Positions 1 to 14,000 of a DNA stretch of 64,000 bases are shown here, one piece after another. Every line of letters begins with the position of its first letter. Position 1 is the stretch's first letter. The translations under genes were made by a program, and so were the position numbers. The stretch is from assembly GCA_963921825.1 (NCBI GenBank), contig OY997594.1:6515001-6579000 (forward strand), given 5' to 3'. The DNA comes from Erodium maritimum (taxonomy: Eukaryota; Streptophyta; Magnoliopsida; Geraniales; Geraniaceae). The notes beneath the pieces are model-generated. The model made no database searches, had not been told where the DNA came from, and worked only from the letters and a program-made list of their open reading frames with translations.

Positions 1-580
1 AACCAAAGGCTTACCGAGATCGGAAAACCTCTCTCCACCAAGAAAGATTTAGGCATGGTCTCGAGAGAGAAAACAAAACAAAAGATTAGAACTTAGACGG
101 AATAGAACTCTTCCAAATTATACAAGCCCATAAAACCTAGTCCAACCCGTTTGTTCTAGAAAAAACATCAAAAGTTCTTGAAGTCAAGAAATCATGAGAG
201 TCCAAAAACCATAACAGCCTTGTCTGGGCGGGATTGCGGGAATATTCGAGTTTCAAGCAATCTTTATTTATATTCACTTTCTGAAAATTAATAAGAAAAA
301 GTTTTTTTTTCATGAAATAATAAGAAAAAGGTTTTAATTTAAGCTGTGGACGAACAAAATTAAAACAAAACTCATCGTAATGAACGGATACACTTTAATA
401 ATACTAAAAAAAATCGTCACAAGCAATGCCCAGGAACTAAGCTATATTATAGGCTTATAGCCTATATGTTAGCCACGTTAATAATATTTTATTCGAGTCT
501 TCACAGTATGTCCAAGAGAAAGTACGGTTGAACATCATAAGACTATTTATATTTATTAGCCCACTCGAATATAATATACA
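1..580. other. Intergenic sequence, no feature recognised
   Basis: AT-rich sequence upstream of the ERF gene. I see no coding segment, RNA gene or clear repeat end. Part of it is presumably the distal promoter of the gene that starts at 793. Confidence 0.5.
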
Positions 581-701
581 TGAATCCCACCAAGCAAATA
601 ATAATAATAAAAAAAGAATTAAAACGTGAGCCTAATGGAAGCTTCAAACGAAGCAACAATGGCCTCTCTTGCCTTCCTTCTCACCACTTCAATTGCATCT
701 C

Positions 702-710
702 ATATAAATA
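702..710 (+). promoter_or_regulatory. TATA box of the ERF gene
   Basis: The motif ATATAAATA lies about 85 bases before the chosen start codon at 793, a normal TATA-plus-leader distance for a plant gene. A second TATA-like stretch near 752-764 is closer to the ATG and less likely. The TATA box lies inside the longer open frame that begins at 580, which argues against that upstream start. Confidence 0.5.
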
Positions 711-792
711 CGCACAGATCGTAACAATCCCATTCAACAAAAGTGTCGCCAATATTTATAAATACATAAAACCCATCACCTTGAATCGATAT

Positions 793-1320
793 ATGTTGGG
801 AGGATCGGACGGTTCGGTTTCCGACTCGGCGCTTTTGGAGTCCATTAGCCGCTACCTCCTCGAAGAAGACGTCAAAATCCCTCCGGTTACTTCCTCGGTC
901 ATTACCGGCCGCCACCAGGCGCCTGCGCCTCGAGCACAGGCGCCTGCGAGGCGGTACAGGGGAGTGAGGCGGAGGCCGTGGGGGAAGTATGCGGCGGAGA
1001 TAAGGGACAAGGCGAAGAGCGGGGCGAGGGTGTGGCTGGGCACTTATGAGACGCCCGAGGGAGCGGCGCTCGCTTACGACCGGGCGGCTTTTAAGATGCG
1101 CGGCTCTAAGGCGCTGCTTAATTTTCCTCACTTGATAGGCTCCGCCAATGCGGAGCCTATCAGGGTCGCTCCCAAGCGCCGCTCCCCGGAGCCTTCTTCA
1201 TCGAGCACCAAGCTCGGGAAGAGCTTTGTGGCTGAAGCGGCTGTTGGAAGTGATCCTCCGTCGTCGTCGTTCGGAGGCTTCATGATTCCGGACGACGAGG
1301 ATGCACTTTGGTCGTTTTAG
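793..1320 (+). CDS. ERF-type AP2 domain transcription factor (ERF group IX-like)
   Basis: Intronless gene for a 176-residue nuclear transcription factor. A single AP2/ERF domain spans about residues 54-113. It starts [18 protein letters not shown] and continues with [21 protein letters not shown] and [11 protein letters not shown]. The AAEIRD element carries the Ala and Asp typical of the ERF subfamily, which binds GCC-box DNA; the DREB subfamily usually has Val and Glu there. The N-terminus has a [13 protein letters not shown] segment like the leader of group IX ERFs. The C-terminus is acidic and ends EDALWSF, a plausible activation tail. The frame is open back to 580, but the ATG at 793 follows a TATA box and gives a family-like N-terminus, so I chose it. 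The coding sequence is GC-rich compared with its surroundings, as is common for intronless ERF genes. Group IX members usually act in jasmonate, ethylene or defence responses; that role is inferred. The exact orthologue is unknown. Confidence 0.93.
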   Translation: MLGGSDGSVSDSALLESISRYLLEEDVKIPPVTSSVITGRHQAPAPRAQAPARRYRGVRRRPWGKYAAEIRDKAKSGARVWLGTYETPEGAALAYDRAAFKMRGSKALLNFPHLIGSANAEPIRVAPKRRSPEPSSSSTKLGKSFVAEAAVGSDPPSSSFGGFMIPDDEDALWSF

Positions 1321-1617
1321 TTATCATGGGGTAATTTCTGTTAGAAACTAGTTGGAATGGAGTTTTGTGCAAGACTAATTTTATGCAAGCTTGTAAGTAT
1401 ATATATATATACTCCAAGACATGAAATAAATATTTTATTTCACATTGAACGGGAAAATAAGACCAAGTGGCAAGTCTACGTCGTTGTGTTTATATTTTGC
1501 AATTGTTTTATGTCAGCCCGATGTACTCTAGGATATGTCCGTTCACTATATTAAAATTTACTATTCTCTTCTGTTTGTATTGTTAATAGTGAAAGTTAAC
1601 TAACACATCATCTCGCC

Positions 1618-3195
1618 GCAAAGCAAATCCCAAACTCTCTCGCGTCTAAAGAACAAATCTAGTCTTAGTTTTGTGATTATGATGTTTTTTAGTTCGGTCT
1701 CCGTCGCCAATATCATCATTGACGTTGCTGTTGTGACGACTGTCGGTTCTGTCATAGCGTATCTGGTGCAGCCTTCTCCCTCGAATTCTTCGCTTTGTCC
1801 TCCTAAACCGGTTTCGCCTTTAAAGGCCCAACATAGGGGGCAGCCGAAGCAAACCCTAGTTGGGTTCCCTCTACGCCTCCTTCTCTTTCGATGGAACCAC
1901 CATTGCTTCTATTCTCTCTGGCCTTGATGCTCCTCGTGATGGGGGGGCCCACACCGTCCTCTACCGGGAAACCGTGTCGAGGTCGACCGGTGAAGGCTAA
2001 GGTCGTTGCTTCGTCTACAAGAAACCCCCATTTGGTTCTCCATCTGCTGCCTCTGGCCGTCTCCTCTCCCGCTCCTCTTGCTTCTCGTGCTCTTATTCTC
2101 CGTGTTGAGGTCGGGCCTCAGTCCATCACTCCACTGCACCGGGACCCGACGCGTGGGAAAGCTTTGGCTGTTGATTCCCCAAGGTTGGTCGTGAAAGCTT
2201 TGGGTATGAGTTGTTCGATTCCTAACAAGGATCGAATTCTGCTCATCCCATCCCTTCTCACTACACCAGGTAGCCTGACTCGTGGCCGGAAGGTGGCTCA
2301 ATTATCAGAGGGGTCCCCATCGCCCACGGCTTTGGTCATGCTGGATATGTTGGCCTCCACGGCGTCGCTTCAGGATGGGTTCTCGTCCTATTCCCTCGAG
2401 GAGAATGAGCAGCTAGAGATGGTAGTCCCATACTCTCTGGTCGACTCCTCTTTCCTCGTGTGCCAGCAGTTCGGGTTGGTGGGCACGCTAAGGAACCAAT
2501 GCCTCCTTGGAACAATGTTCGTCTCCGTACCACTTCATGGGGGCGATCTGCAGAGGAGTATCAAAAGGACAAGCAGGTGAAGCCCTACGCAACAAACTAG
2601 AAGGATAGCTCACCGTCGACCATACCACTGGGCTTTGGGTTTTTATCCCCGAGCATTGTATCTAAGGATACAGGATCTCGGGTCAGCACCCAGACAGGGA
2701 AGACGAATCCCGACTAAAAAAATTTGATGGCCGACCAACTCTCTAGTGGCAGGGTCACTGAAGTTTTAGGGCTCATTGCGCTTGGGCATGGAGATGTTGA
2801 AGGAGTTTCTATCGGAGGAGTGATGAGTCTTGTTGTTGGTGATCCCTGGGATGATCAGACGAGAGCTGGTAAGCAGCCTCGCCAGGAGGGATGTTAGCCA
2901 TCTCAGGCTTCAGGGACTAGCTCTAGGAGGGGTCCCTGGTGAAAGTCGTACCTCATATTATCGATGTACTCCCAGCTCGGGCTTTTGAGTAGGACTTCTA
3001 GTTTTCTCTTCCTTCCCCCACCTTTCTTTCTTGCTTATGTTGCGCCTCAATACCGTCTGACGGTTATAGTATTACAAGAACTGCGAACGATTTGTTTTAT
3101 GTCTGTTCTTTTTTGGTGGACAGGAAAGATATACCTTGTCGCACATCTATGTAGTTGAAATATGATTAATAATATTGCACCTTTCAGTTAAAAAA
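1618..3195 (+). mobile_element. LINE-derived insertion carrying an ORF1-like relic
   Basis: A 1.58-kb insertion bounded by imperfect 15-bp direct repeats, ACACATCATCTCGCC at 1603-1617 and ACACAACATCTCACC at 3196-3210 (13 of 15 match). Before the second repeat comes a typical plant LINE 3' end: AATAATATTGCACC and then an A-run. Broken plus-strand frames include a segment ending MVVPYSLVDSSFLVCQQFG, which resembles MVKVVVPYNPSNPPVLECLEFG at 37.9 kb, so the two loci carry the same ORF1-like family. No reverse transcriptase is present, so this is a non-autonomous or deleted copy. The frames are interrupted and it looks old. I infer a LINE from the tail and the duplication; the family is not certain. 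Confidence 0.55.
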
Positions 3196-3210
3196 ACACA
3201 ACATCTCACC

Positions 3211-4210
3211 TTAAACATTTCTCTCTGCCACAAGAGGCGGTTAGGGATGGTAGATGATGGAGACGACAACTACTAACGATCTTGTATGCACGAAAATGGT
3301 TCGGAAGTGGAGACGGAGATGGGGCTAGAAGATTTAAGAGGCCAGTTCAGAGGTCTCTCGTTGAAGGAGGTGATTGTGTCGACGACGAAACTTGGGGGAG
3401 GAAGGGTGAGTTTCGCCTACGTAGTTGTCTATCGCCTCCTCTCATCGAAGTTGTTCAGCTGGATGGCGATGGCGGATGTGATAGCCAACCTTTGTAAATA
3501 ACTGAACTTGGTGGTTCTTCCTCTGGTCAAGGGTGGTATGATTCTTCTTTCAGACATAAGGGGAGAAGACGAAGGTATTGGCAGCGAAGTCGTGGTCCTT
3601 CTACGCTCTTAACACCCACAAGATATCCCGTTCACCACACGTTAGTGCGGGTCCAAGCGGCTAACCATCTGGGGAAATGCTCTGGGCACTTGTCTAGACA
3701 TGGCCAACGACGTCTATAGGATAAGCTGGGGTTATTTTGTCTGAATCGGGATTCGAATTGCTCTCAACCAACCACTTCAACGCCAACTCCATTTAAGGGA
3801 AAATCAAGTAAGAACCACTATCATGTTATCTTATGAGCATTTATCGGAGCATTGTTTTGGTTGTGGTAGGTTAGGCCACTCGGCCAAAGATTGTCTAGCT
3901 TAATAAAATGGCGTTGGGCGTCTTGAGCTTCCATGCGAGCAACAATAGAAGCAACAAGTAGTAAGTACTTGAAACATAATGGAAGCGATAGGTCGGGTGT
4001 GTGGCTGGAAACGGGGGCTATAGAGGAAGGCACCCTTGGAAAACGTCGTAGGAAGATTATGAATGGACGGGTACTCCAAACCATCTCTTTTAAGATATGA
4101 CACAAAATACCACGCACAACGGGCCGATCTACCCTTACTACCACAGGGGAAGATACATAACATCACTTCTGATGTTGACCTGATTAGTGAGACTGATGGA
4201 AACGAGGATG
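3211..4210 (+). mobile_element. LINE ORF1 relic with CCHC zinc knuckle
   Basis: Degenerate coding sequence of a plant L1-type LINE ORF1. Near 3,330-3,400 one frame reads RGLSLKEVIVSTTKLG, which resembles the start of plant LINE ORF1 proteins. Further on, 3853-3894 encodes CFGCGRLGHSAKDC, a CX2CX4HX4C knuckle that binds nucleic acid in ORF1 proteins. Several stops and frame changes separate these parts, so no protein can be made. The knuckle marks the C-terminal part of ORF1; ORF2 is missing. The relic abuts the LINE-like insertion to its left, which appears to have landed at its 5' end. Confidence 0.6.
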
Positions 4211-5052
4211 GCCTCCCCGGGCACTGGTTATTTTAGAAGCTATCATTGATCGACATTCTGGGCCATCTCATTTGTTTGTCACACTTCAAAGGACCATTTC
4301 TTTCTTCTATTGCGGACTTGTCTTTGAGGGCCTTCCTACTGGAGTATTCTCTTTTCACTGACTTCTTTCTTGCAGTGGCAGAAAGCAAACCTATGGGTTT
4401 TACCAAGGCAGAGCAGAATTACACAAAAACGTCAAAAGCCCAAAATGCCGAATACAAACAGATAAGCCCAAACCTGGCCCACACGGAACCGAGCCCAGGT
4501 TCGGGTTCATTTGCGCGCATAGATGCTCCTTCTCCAGCTAACTTCAAAATCCCATATGAATGGTGTGACATCGTATTAACAATTCATAATCTCATTTTAA
4601 CATTCTTCTATGCTATAAGCTCGGATTAGCAATTCATAAGCTCATTTCAAAACATTCTTCAATGCTATAAAAGTACCAAAGAGAAACAAGTTTGTTATTT
4701 AGTTATCGAAATTTAAGAACATTTTAAGGTTAAACACCTTTCCTAAACTGTTAATTTTATTGCAATAGATCCCAAACATGTTTTCATGTTATTTTTTCCT
4801 GGACAAACAAAATAGAATTTTCCCCGTGTACGCACAAAATAATATTTTTTTTATAAGTTAATATAAACAAAAACAATTTATGTCTTCTTGTACCACATTC
4901 CAAAGTCAGTTAGAGCAACAAAAAGATATACACTGATTAGGACAAACTAACTAACTATACAGGGTCGACTTGATTGTAATGAAGCGAGCTATGGATAGAG
5001 TAGTCAGGTACTGTCTTAACTACAATTTACATAAAATTCGGCAGTGATTACA
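4211..5052. other. Intergenic sequence after the zinc-finger gene
   Basis: No gene recognised. The right end should hold the 3' untranslated region of the minus-strand zinc-finger gene, whose stop codon is at 5053-5055. The rest is AT-rich with short open frames that look like chance. Confidence 0.4.
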
Positions 5053-8000
5053 CTATGTAACAGGTACGCCTCCATTTGGATGCTGAATCCCCATTGGTTT
5101 TCCTACAAAGTCACACAAGTCAGTCACAAGCAAAAGCTTTTCTATTTATATTTCGCTATAATTTATACTTTTAACTTTAAAATGAAGGAAACAAAGGCCA
5201 GAGCAGAGAATGTATTTGATATGATGATTTATGACATGATATGTTTGATTTGCTCCTCTATGAAGGTCAAGATCATATATACACATTGTATAGAGTGACC
5301 AAACTCAACTTTGAGTCAACTGATTCATGAAAAGGTGAGTTTGAAGTCGAACTACTGACCAAAACAAACTTTCAATTACTATATTTAATCTTCCTGAGCA
5401 AATCAACTAGGTTATGGAGGGAAAAATACACAGAACATAAACTATTGGACATAAGATTATAAAAGTAGACTACCATGCAAGTTAATTAGTTTCTTCTCCT
5501 CTCTAAAGGAGTTCCATATGAAACATGATTTTATCTGTGCTGGACTATCATTTAGCACTGATAATTATACCTCACTGGTTTCTAAGCTATCGTTACCTTA
5601 TACTTGTATTTGAATAAAGTGATAAGAGCTTCCAAAAAATTATAGACTATTGGCTAGCTTGGTGCAATGATGTAGCAGCAGATCCATAATGAAGTTAAAT
5701 AACATTGCAGAAATTTCAATAAACTACCTGAGTTGACTGGGAAGGAATAGGGCTCCAGAAGATATGTGCTTCCAGTAAATCCAACAGGAGCTATCTCGGG
5801 CCTTGAAATGCCATCTGCAGGAGCCTGATCCAGGGAGTTTACCTCTGCTGGGCGTCTTCCTAATTTACCCAAGCATACTTTTGAATGTTGTGCAGGAGCA
5901 AACTCTGGTTCTTGAAAAGGAGTCATGGAGTACCCGTCTCTCTGTTTCCCAAAAGGAAAGAAGATACCTTTAATCTAATTGACCCACATAAAATAATTCT
6001 AGGAGGCTGTAGCCAAGTCAGAAAAAAGTAATCTAAATTTTTGGTCATTTTACACAGAATAGCCAAATAGCAGTTCATGAAGGTAGTGTGATACAACTAG
6101 ATATGTGTTCCAGAACCAACCAGGTAGGAGATTAATTACGAATAATACAATAGGCTCAAGCACAAGCAAGAATTAAAGCTTAGACCCAATCTTGCGAGCT
6201 TGCCTTCCTAAGTTTAGGTGTTTTTCTTACAATTTGTTAAGAGTTTAGTTTAATTGAGTTACAAGTATTTCCTATGTTTGGTTTCCTATGTTGCTTAATA
6301 TTAGTATTTCCTATTTAGTATAGAGTTAATCCCTATATGAAGGGATGCTCTCCTTGTATTGAAAAAAAAAGAATCATCAATAATATTCTAGTATTCAACA
6401 CAATTAAAAAAACTAACCTTGATAACAACCTAGGACATGGATGATGTAATGATGTACGCACAAGTCACGAAGAGAAACACACAGAAAGACTAGATGAAAA
6501 GAGTTTTTCAATCCCTTTGAATATCACCTAAGAAAACAAACAACAACCAAGCCATGTTCAAACAGTATTGTGGCTACATTAAGCATTAGCAAATTTGGAT
6601 TTTATGTTTGTACTCTCATCCTTCATGCCATCACCAACTAACGCTATCTCATCCGTTAAGCCAAGAGTAAGTTTCTTCTAACTACTTGGTCCACATCAAC
6701 TTAGGTATACCCTACTCCTTTAGCTATGAATCCCGACCCGATACATTTAGTCTATTTGAATAAAAATTGACATTGTGTTCAATGCTAACCTGGTTTAGCC
6801 CACGTGGTAGATGCCTATGCCAACACAACACGTTTGGCCCACTTGTCACCTCCGACCCGAGGCATGCAGATGTTCAATCCTGCTATGACCCACGTGTAGA
6901 TGTCCAACCCTACACGCGAGAAGGGGTGTTGAAGTTAATCTCATATCGAATAAAAAGAAGAAAAAAAATAGTTGCTTATAAAGGTTAGGGTCACACCTAA
7001 GTAACAGGGTTGAATTTTTAGTTACGGAACCTGACTAATATATTTAGCCTGTTTTACAAAGTTCAATGACCGGATCTAGAAAACATATAACAGGCATAGT
7101 TGTCACCAAAACAAAAATTCAAAAAAGACAATGGGCAATCATTAGCGACCAGCAACTAGACAAAATCATCTCAAATTTCTCTCTGAACACTAATATTAGC
7201 GAGATCACTATTAATTAATCATCACCCCTGAAACAAACTCTAAGAGACAGAAGAAGAACCACATGAAACCTGGGTAGGTCCATATTTAAAAGGACAATAA
7301 CAATAAGTATCATTATCAAATTGCAAATGAGCAACCTCAAGACCCTCAGTGCCCACCTTAGTACTTTAATGCCACCCAGCTATGGATCTCCTCTCTTTTG
7401 TTCTTTAAGATGTAACAATCAGGACACACACATAAATAAATCAGAGATATGAGTAGATTTGATCTGTCAATTTTAAAATGTAATAAATAAAGGATGTATG
7501 GAGATTTAAATGTCAACATTTATGTTCATATGTTTCTGTTATATTTTGGATGAACATGCCATATACAGAAACTCTAGTCATCATAAGTGGAAAGAACCAG
7601 ACTACATATTAAAATAATAATAATATGGAAATGAAAGAAAGAAAACAAGGTCAAACCTTCTTGAATTGGTCATCCATTCCTTCAAGTAAAGAAGAGTCCT
7701 TTACCGGTGAAGTCTGTAATACTGTCTTTCTCTCCTGTGATATTTTTGGACTCGTTGCATCAGCATACAGCTCTTTAGCTGACGCCTTACAGTAAAGATG
7801 GGCCAGAGTTGACCGAAGACGATTACTTCTCTGAGAATAATATGTTTTTGAAGCAAGAGGAACTGGAGCATCTGATTTTTTACGCAAGAAATAATTGCAT
7901 GCTTAAATGAATATGAGATTAAAGAAAACTATTTAAGGTGGTTTAGATAAGTATAACGTGGGAAGGTCAGTAACAAGTAAGGATAGCTTAAACATTTCAA

Positions 8001-11000
8001 TTAATCGGACACATTAAGCAGCAGAGCCAGAACAACCAGAAAAAAAGAAGCTCAGAAACTAACTATGGATACTATGACATTGTAAAATGAGCTTTTATTG
8101 GAGAACATTATTCTCATAATAAAAAATAAAATAAAAAACTCCATCTGCCCAGAAACACATATTATGTCAGTTTATTTGACATTCACACACATTAAGGATG
8201 ACCTATTCGGTACTAGAGTTTCCACATATGCCCTTGTTCTAACAAACTCAAGTGTGTCACAGGTAAGTGATAGGAAGATTTTATTGGAAAACTAAGCATA
8301 CCTTTCTATCCAAAAGGAATTTGGACACTTCAAAGTGGAACAGTCCTAAAGCCTAGTCTATAAGTTGGAGGGTGCAGCAATGCAGCTCATAATCAATTTT
8401 GGATGCTTCAACTAGTAATCTCATGTTGAAAACAAAATAATGGGAAGGACAGATAAACTGAAAAAACATAGACAATTTCTTTAATATTTTTTCTCTTTAT
8501 ATCTCTTACCCAAGATTATAATAGCCGAAATTCGTGGGAAATTGTCAAGTGATGACATTGACTAGCATCTTATTTTGAAGGCAGGAATTCATACATTAGA
8601 TGACTAATGAAGCTAAAAAGAAATGTCCATCAAAAAAGGCATTCAGATAATATGATTTTTTTCATTAACTAAATACTATGAAGTGCATAAGGGTTTAGGA
8701 AGGAATGACTTCAATCATAAAAACCTGGCCTTACATGTATTTGCATCTTGATTGCTCATCCTTTTTGTCACACCAGATAACTCTGAATCATTTAATACTG
8801 GTAGATGATCACCTGATATCCTGCACAACAACAAGATTTAAATCAATTTGGAAACCATCAGAGTATTACAAAACTACCCAAAGTTAAATTGAAATTAGGG
8901 TTAATTGCTAAAAACTACATTATATATTGTCCACTTGCGAAAAACTACATTATGTATTGTCCACGTTTTCAAACTACACTATCTTTTGACCACGATTATT
9001 TACTTACAAATTTGGCAATATTCCGTTAAAATTAGGGACGTGGACGATACATAATGTAGTTTTTCCCACGTGGACGATACACAAATGTAATTTTTTGCAT
9101 GTGGACAATACATCATGTAGTTTAAAGCGTGGACAATACATAATGTAGATTTTTGCAAGTGGACAATACATAATTTAGCTTTTAGCAATTAACCCTTGAT
9201 ATTATGAGCTTTCGTGAAGTGTTTTCAGCAAGACTTTGCAATTAATTTTTATGTTAAATTACAAGCCTAATCAAGCCCATATTTTATCGTGTCATTAGAT
9301 GATTTGTTGATAAATTAATAAAGAAAACAATATACATAACAAAAAGCTAAGGATCGACTAAAATGGAAAAGAAGTATTCACCCAAAGTTATATACTTGAA
9401 CACTCAAGTATCCCAACAAATAAGTAAAATGAAGCATTTAATATTTTCTTAATGCCACAGAAATCATGGTAATTGCTCAAAAAAGTACTAAAAAGTGTGC
9501 TTCATATCCTTTTGTTGAAACTCTATTTGTTTAAGCCTTTTTTTTGTAAATGTTAGAGTTTTATAATAGTGAAACAAACATGATTTTCTAACACATTGTA
9601 CGCCAAGTTTTTTTTGTTCTTTTTGTAGTTAAGATTAAGGCCCAAATCAAACCCAGGACTCAGATTGATGGGTGGAGGTCTCAAGATGTTTATCAAGTTG
9701 TGACGAGATACATATCTTTTAGACATGAGACTATAACACGCCCTCCCTCACGTGTAGAGCAGATTGAGATTGATGAGTGCATAAAGACAAAGAATATCAA
9801 GCTGGTAGAGAGGAATGCAAGTAAAAGATAGACCAAGCTCTAATACCATGCAACACTTAAGCCAAACCAAAACCTTAAACTATTATGTGGAGGGCCCTAC
9901 TAAGGTCACCTACATTTGTCCGATGTGGGATTTAAGTGACCTCTTTGTATACTACTTGGGTCATACTTTGGGGTTCACATAAGTTTAACGGTTGACTCGC
10001 GTTTTTGAGGTAGCATGAGTATGTCCATATGCTGTTAGTGATATCTTATACATTTTAAGTATATTAGATTTTGTTTTTATAAAAGGGTAATTAGTTGTGC
10101 TCGTGTATTACAGGTTCTTTGGCAAGAAAAAAGTAACGTGCCCTCATTTCCAGAATAATTGTGTTTGGAGTTAATGCTACACCTTCTGACCATGTTCCCA
10201 TATGAGCCACTTGCTAATACATATATGTAATAATAACTAATTCATATAAGGACATTAAGGATTGTTGGTAATCCATGCTTAGCTCATTTTCTCAACAAAA
10301 AATAAAATAAAAAATCATCTATTTTAAGAAAGTTGAACACTTATTTTGGTACAGAGGGAGTAGAATTTTTTAGGATCAATTTACTAGAATCAATTTGTTG
10401 AGGGATAGGATTTTTTTTTTGGCTTCTTATCAGCTATTGCTTCATTATATATGTGGGAATATAGTTGCTTGGAATGAGAGGTAGCTTTAATGTAGTCTTT
10501 CTCTGAGATTCTCTTTGTAAAGGCACCTTTTCTAAATATATGTACTTTCTTTGATACTGCATGACACACAGCTAAAGGTAGGAAAATGCAAACTGATATC
10601 GAGATTCCTATCATTCAATGGTACAAGAAAAACATACAGTTTAGAACGTTTTGCTGGAGGAATCACGCTGTCAGAGTAATCTGTATTTCCTGGACTCATC
10701 CCATAACCATCTGCTATATGTGCGGCATTCGCAGAAACTGGAGTTTCTAGAAGATCAAGATACGAGATTAAAAGGTATAAACTACAAAATATGATGCAGA
10801 GAATTTCATTACAAAATGAATAATTTCAGTTAGGCTAGTTGCACACATACAAAAGTCACTATTGATCAGCGAGAAGAAAGCAAAGAATATCCAACGAAAT
10901 CAAAGCCATCATTTGAACCACTACGTTTAGGATATAACAAGGCACCAAATTGGGGTTAAGTACAGTCTTGCACTATGTATAAAAATGTAGGCATCAATAT

Positions 11001-14000
11001 TACACCATCTCTAGCATAAGTTCACTTCACAATAGCTATTTGGTTATTTTGCTATAACATGATAGTGTACAACTCTACCAAAATATAATTATCCAAATAC
11101 AAATTGCTGGAGCCCAAAACTGAATCATGGAGTATAAAAGGCTAACCAGTTTGACCTAGATTATAATGAAGGCTCATATGTTGCAGTCATATATTAATTG
11201 TACACAATGCATTTGCCCTTAAACCTTAACATGATGGACTGCTACATCCCCGAAGTCATTTTACCATCACTCAAATCTTATCTAAAGCTCTTATGAGAGG
11301 GAAAAAAAAGTTGAGAGCTTGGCATCAAAAGATCACCTTTTTCCTCCACTCTCAATGAAGCCTTAATTCCAATTTGACCCTCCAGCCTTGATTTTAAGAC
11401 ATCAGTATCACTTGCATTTACCAACTCCTGTCTCTCATTCTCAACAGAAGTAACTTGTTCTAAGTGAGGTTAAGAAATATATAAACAAAAGATAGAAGAT
11501 CAAGCAGACTACCTTTCAAATTGTCACATGAAAAATAATGAACTTTTGAAAGTATTTCCACAGTATAGTCATTCCAAACTTGTGTTAGATTTTGCATCAA
11601 CTCGAGACAACAGTTTAAGAAGCCTGATGGGTGGAGATTTTTAAAATGCTTAAGAAATATGTTAAAGGATAAAACAAGGATACTAGCATGAGCAGTTAGT
11701 AACTTTTTCCTATCCTTCCTCGGAGGTTTCTTAAGGCTGATACCACTTTCAACCTCCAAAATAGCATCTCCCATGGAATGTAATGACCTACAGAGTTCTG
11801 TGAATCATAAATAAATAAAACATAAGAAAAGTGATCCATTTCAGTGAAGCAAATAAACAACCACATTTGAGGAGAGTTACAGCTAGGGGTCCAAACTAAT
11901 AACATTTGGCAACTAAATTTGAATCACCACATGCAAAATGTTCCATATACAAGATTAGGACACAATCCCCTCTGCATTGGCCAGAGTTTACAAAACAGTG
12001 GCCAGCAATACAACTCAACCATGCACATGTATGATAGAAACATTACTATAGGAAAATACATTAACACTCAGAGTAAACATGACAGATACACCCAATCAAT
12101 AAAAAATTTATTATACATTACTGTTCTTTCTAAAAGATGATGGAGGCTTGCTACTAAAAAATATTAGGGTGATACTACTGTTAAAAATGATAAGGAGAAC
12201 TTAAGGTAATAATGGCAACAGCAACGGATAACCATGTATGACTTTTGGTCTTCTGAAAGTTCAAAATCAATGTCATGAAATATACGACTTTTTTTGCTAC
12301 TTAATGACAATTGATTATGAAGCTGTATTATTTGATCATTACAAAATAGTGTGACCAACACAAGCAGAACACTTCAGTATTAAGGTAGTAATTGGATAAA
12401 GATTTTTTAATTACGAATGAGCATGAGATTCCCATTGTTGATGTTTGGATTAAAATGAACTAATTTATTTTCTTTCTCTAATCCTTTCCATTTCCATTTA
12501 AAAATGAAGTCATAAGCATGTTCCTCTCAAAGACATTATATGAATTTGACTAAAAAAACACTCTACTCAGAGATCGGAGACAAAGTTACTGATTTTTCTT
12601 TATTTTTGTCAAATTTTAGTAAGAATATAATGAATGGGAATGAGGTTCTCATTGGCAGACCAAAAAAACTTATCTAAAGACAACCTAATTATATCAAGGC
12701 ATTTTGGTCACTACACATAACTGTTCCTGTGTAGGTTCACCTCATACCATATTCCATTTCGATGCTAGTTATGCACTGAAGCTGCTATTTAATCAAATGA
12801 TATAAGAGAAACACCAAAAATTAGGCATGTGAGAAGGATTCCTTACCTGCATGAACCACATATTGACTAGCCTTGACTGGCTTTTTGCAAGCATTGCAGC
12901 ATACCTTCAAAAATAAGATATAAAGCCCAAGATAAAATCATATAAAACCAGAAGCCAATACTTTCATGAATCAGATTATTAACATAATGTACAGCAATGT
13001 ACTTCTTAAGTAGTAGCATGACTTCATTGTTCTCATAGAGGTAAGTGCCCTTTATAAGGAAAAATCGATTTCTATGGAAGTGCATTTGGAAGTAAACCAA
13101 GGCAGACAAGTAACTACACACAGGAAAATCCCATTAAAAAAATCGAGGCTAAAGTTCGGGCCATTTTGGAAAGAAAGAAGATAATGGTGATAGATGTAAC
13201 AGGCCTCGTATAACAAAATCAATCAGCCCAAACACTGAATAGAATTGATCTGAAGATATTTCAACTCCCTTAAATGTCCTTTTGTTGAACTTTGTCCAAA
13301 AACACTAGACAGACAAGACAATAATGAAATCTAGGTTAGACACTTTCTTTCTCTCAGACCTTCCAACTCATGATCACATGGAGCCACCATCTTAAGCATA
13401 TCCCACTAAACCAAAGTTAGATAGGAAAAGTTGAAGTAAAAAATGGCAGAAATAAAGAATAAAACACAGAATAAATCTTTAGCTTAGAGGACAAAGAGGA
13501 AACAGATGGTCTACAATTCCCTTGAAGCTCTGCACATGCAAAACCAATGTACAATTATCCACCTACCTTTTTTGTAAAGTTATCACACATTGAAAGAATG
13601 TAGATTAAATGACTTTTTAATATACTACTTAGGTCAAACATCAAATAGCTCAAACATTTAGGTTGGAGTAAGTTTAATATGGTAGAAGAAATGGTTTGGT
13701 ACACGTGCAAGACTTATTGTGCAGTTTAGACCGGGGCCTGAATGCGAGGAGGAGTAACTAAGTTATCTCACACCAAAAGAATGTGGATTAAATGACCATT
13801 TGATATACTAGTTGGGTCCTTCACCTAATAGCTTAAGTTTTTAGGTTAGAGCGAGTTTAACCGTAGATTACCGATGGTAAGAAATTAACCTTAAAATGTT
13901 GTCTCATTACATATACACAAAGTAAAAAGAAAATTAAAAAAATGGAATATTCACATGCCAAATTTCTTTGAGGGCGAAAATGTATGATTGTTGCTCAAAA

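Noticed and set aside
580-792. Upstream extension of the ERF frame to an ATG at 580
   Set aside because: The extension has no ERF-like character, includes the TATA box at 702-710, and the ATG at 793 gives a family-like N-terminus.
11510-11600. Possible extra exon of the zinc-finger gene (frame ending VHYFSCDNLK)
   Set aside because: The exon before it joins the exon at 11459-11337 in phase without it, and it shows no family-like sequence.
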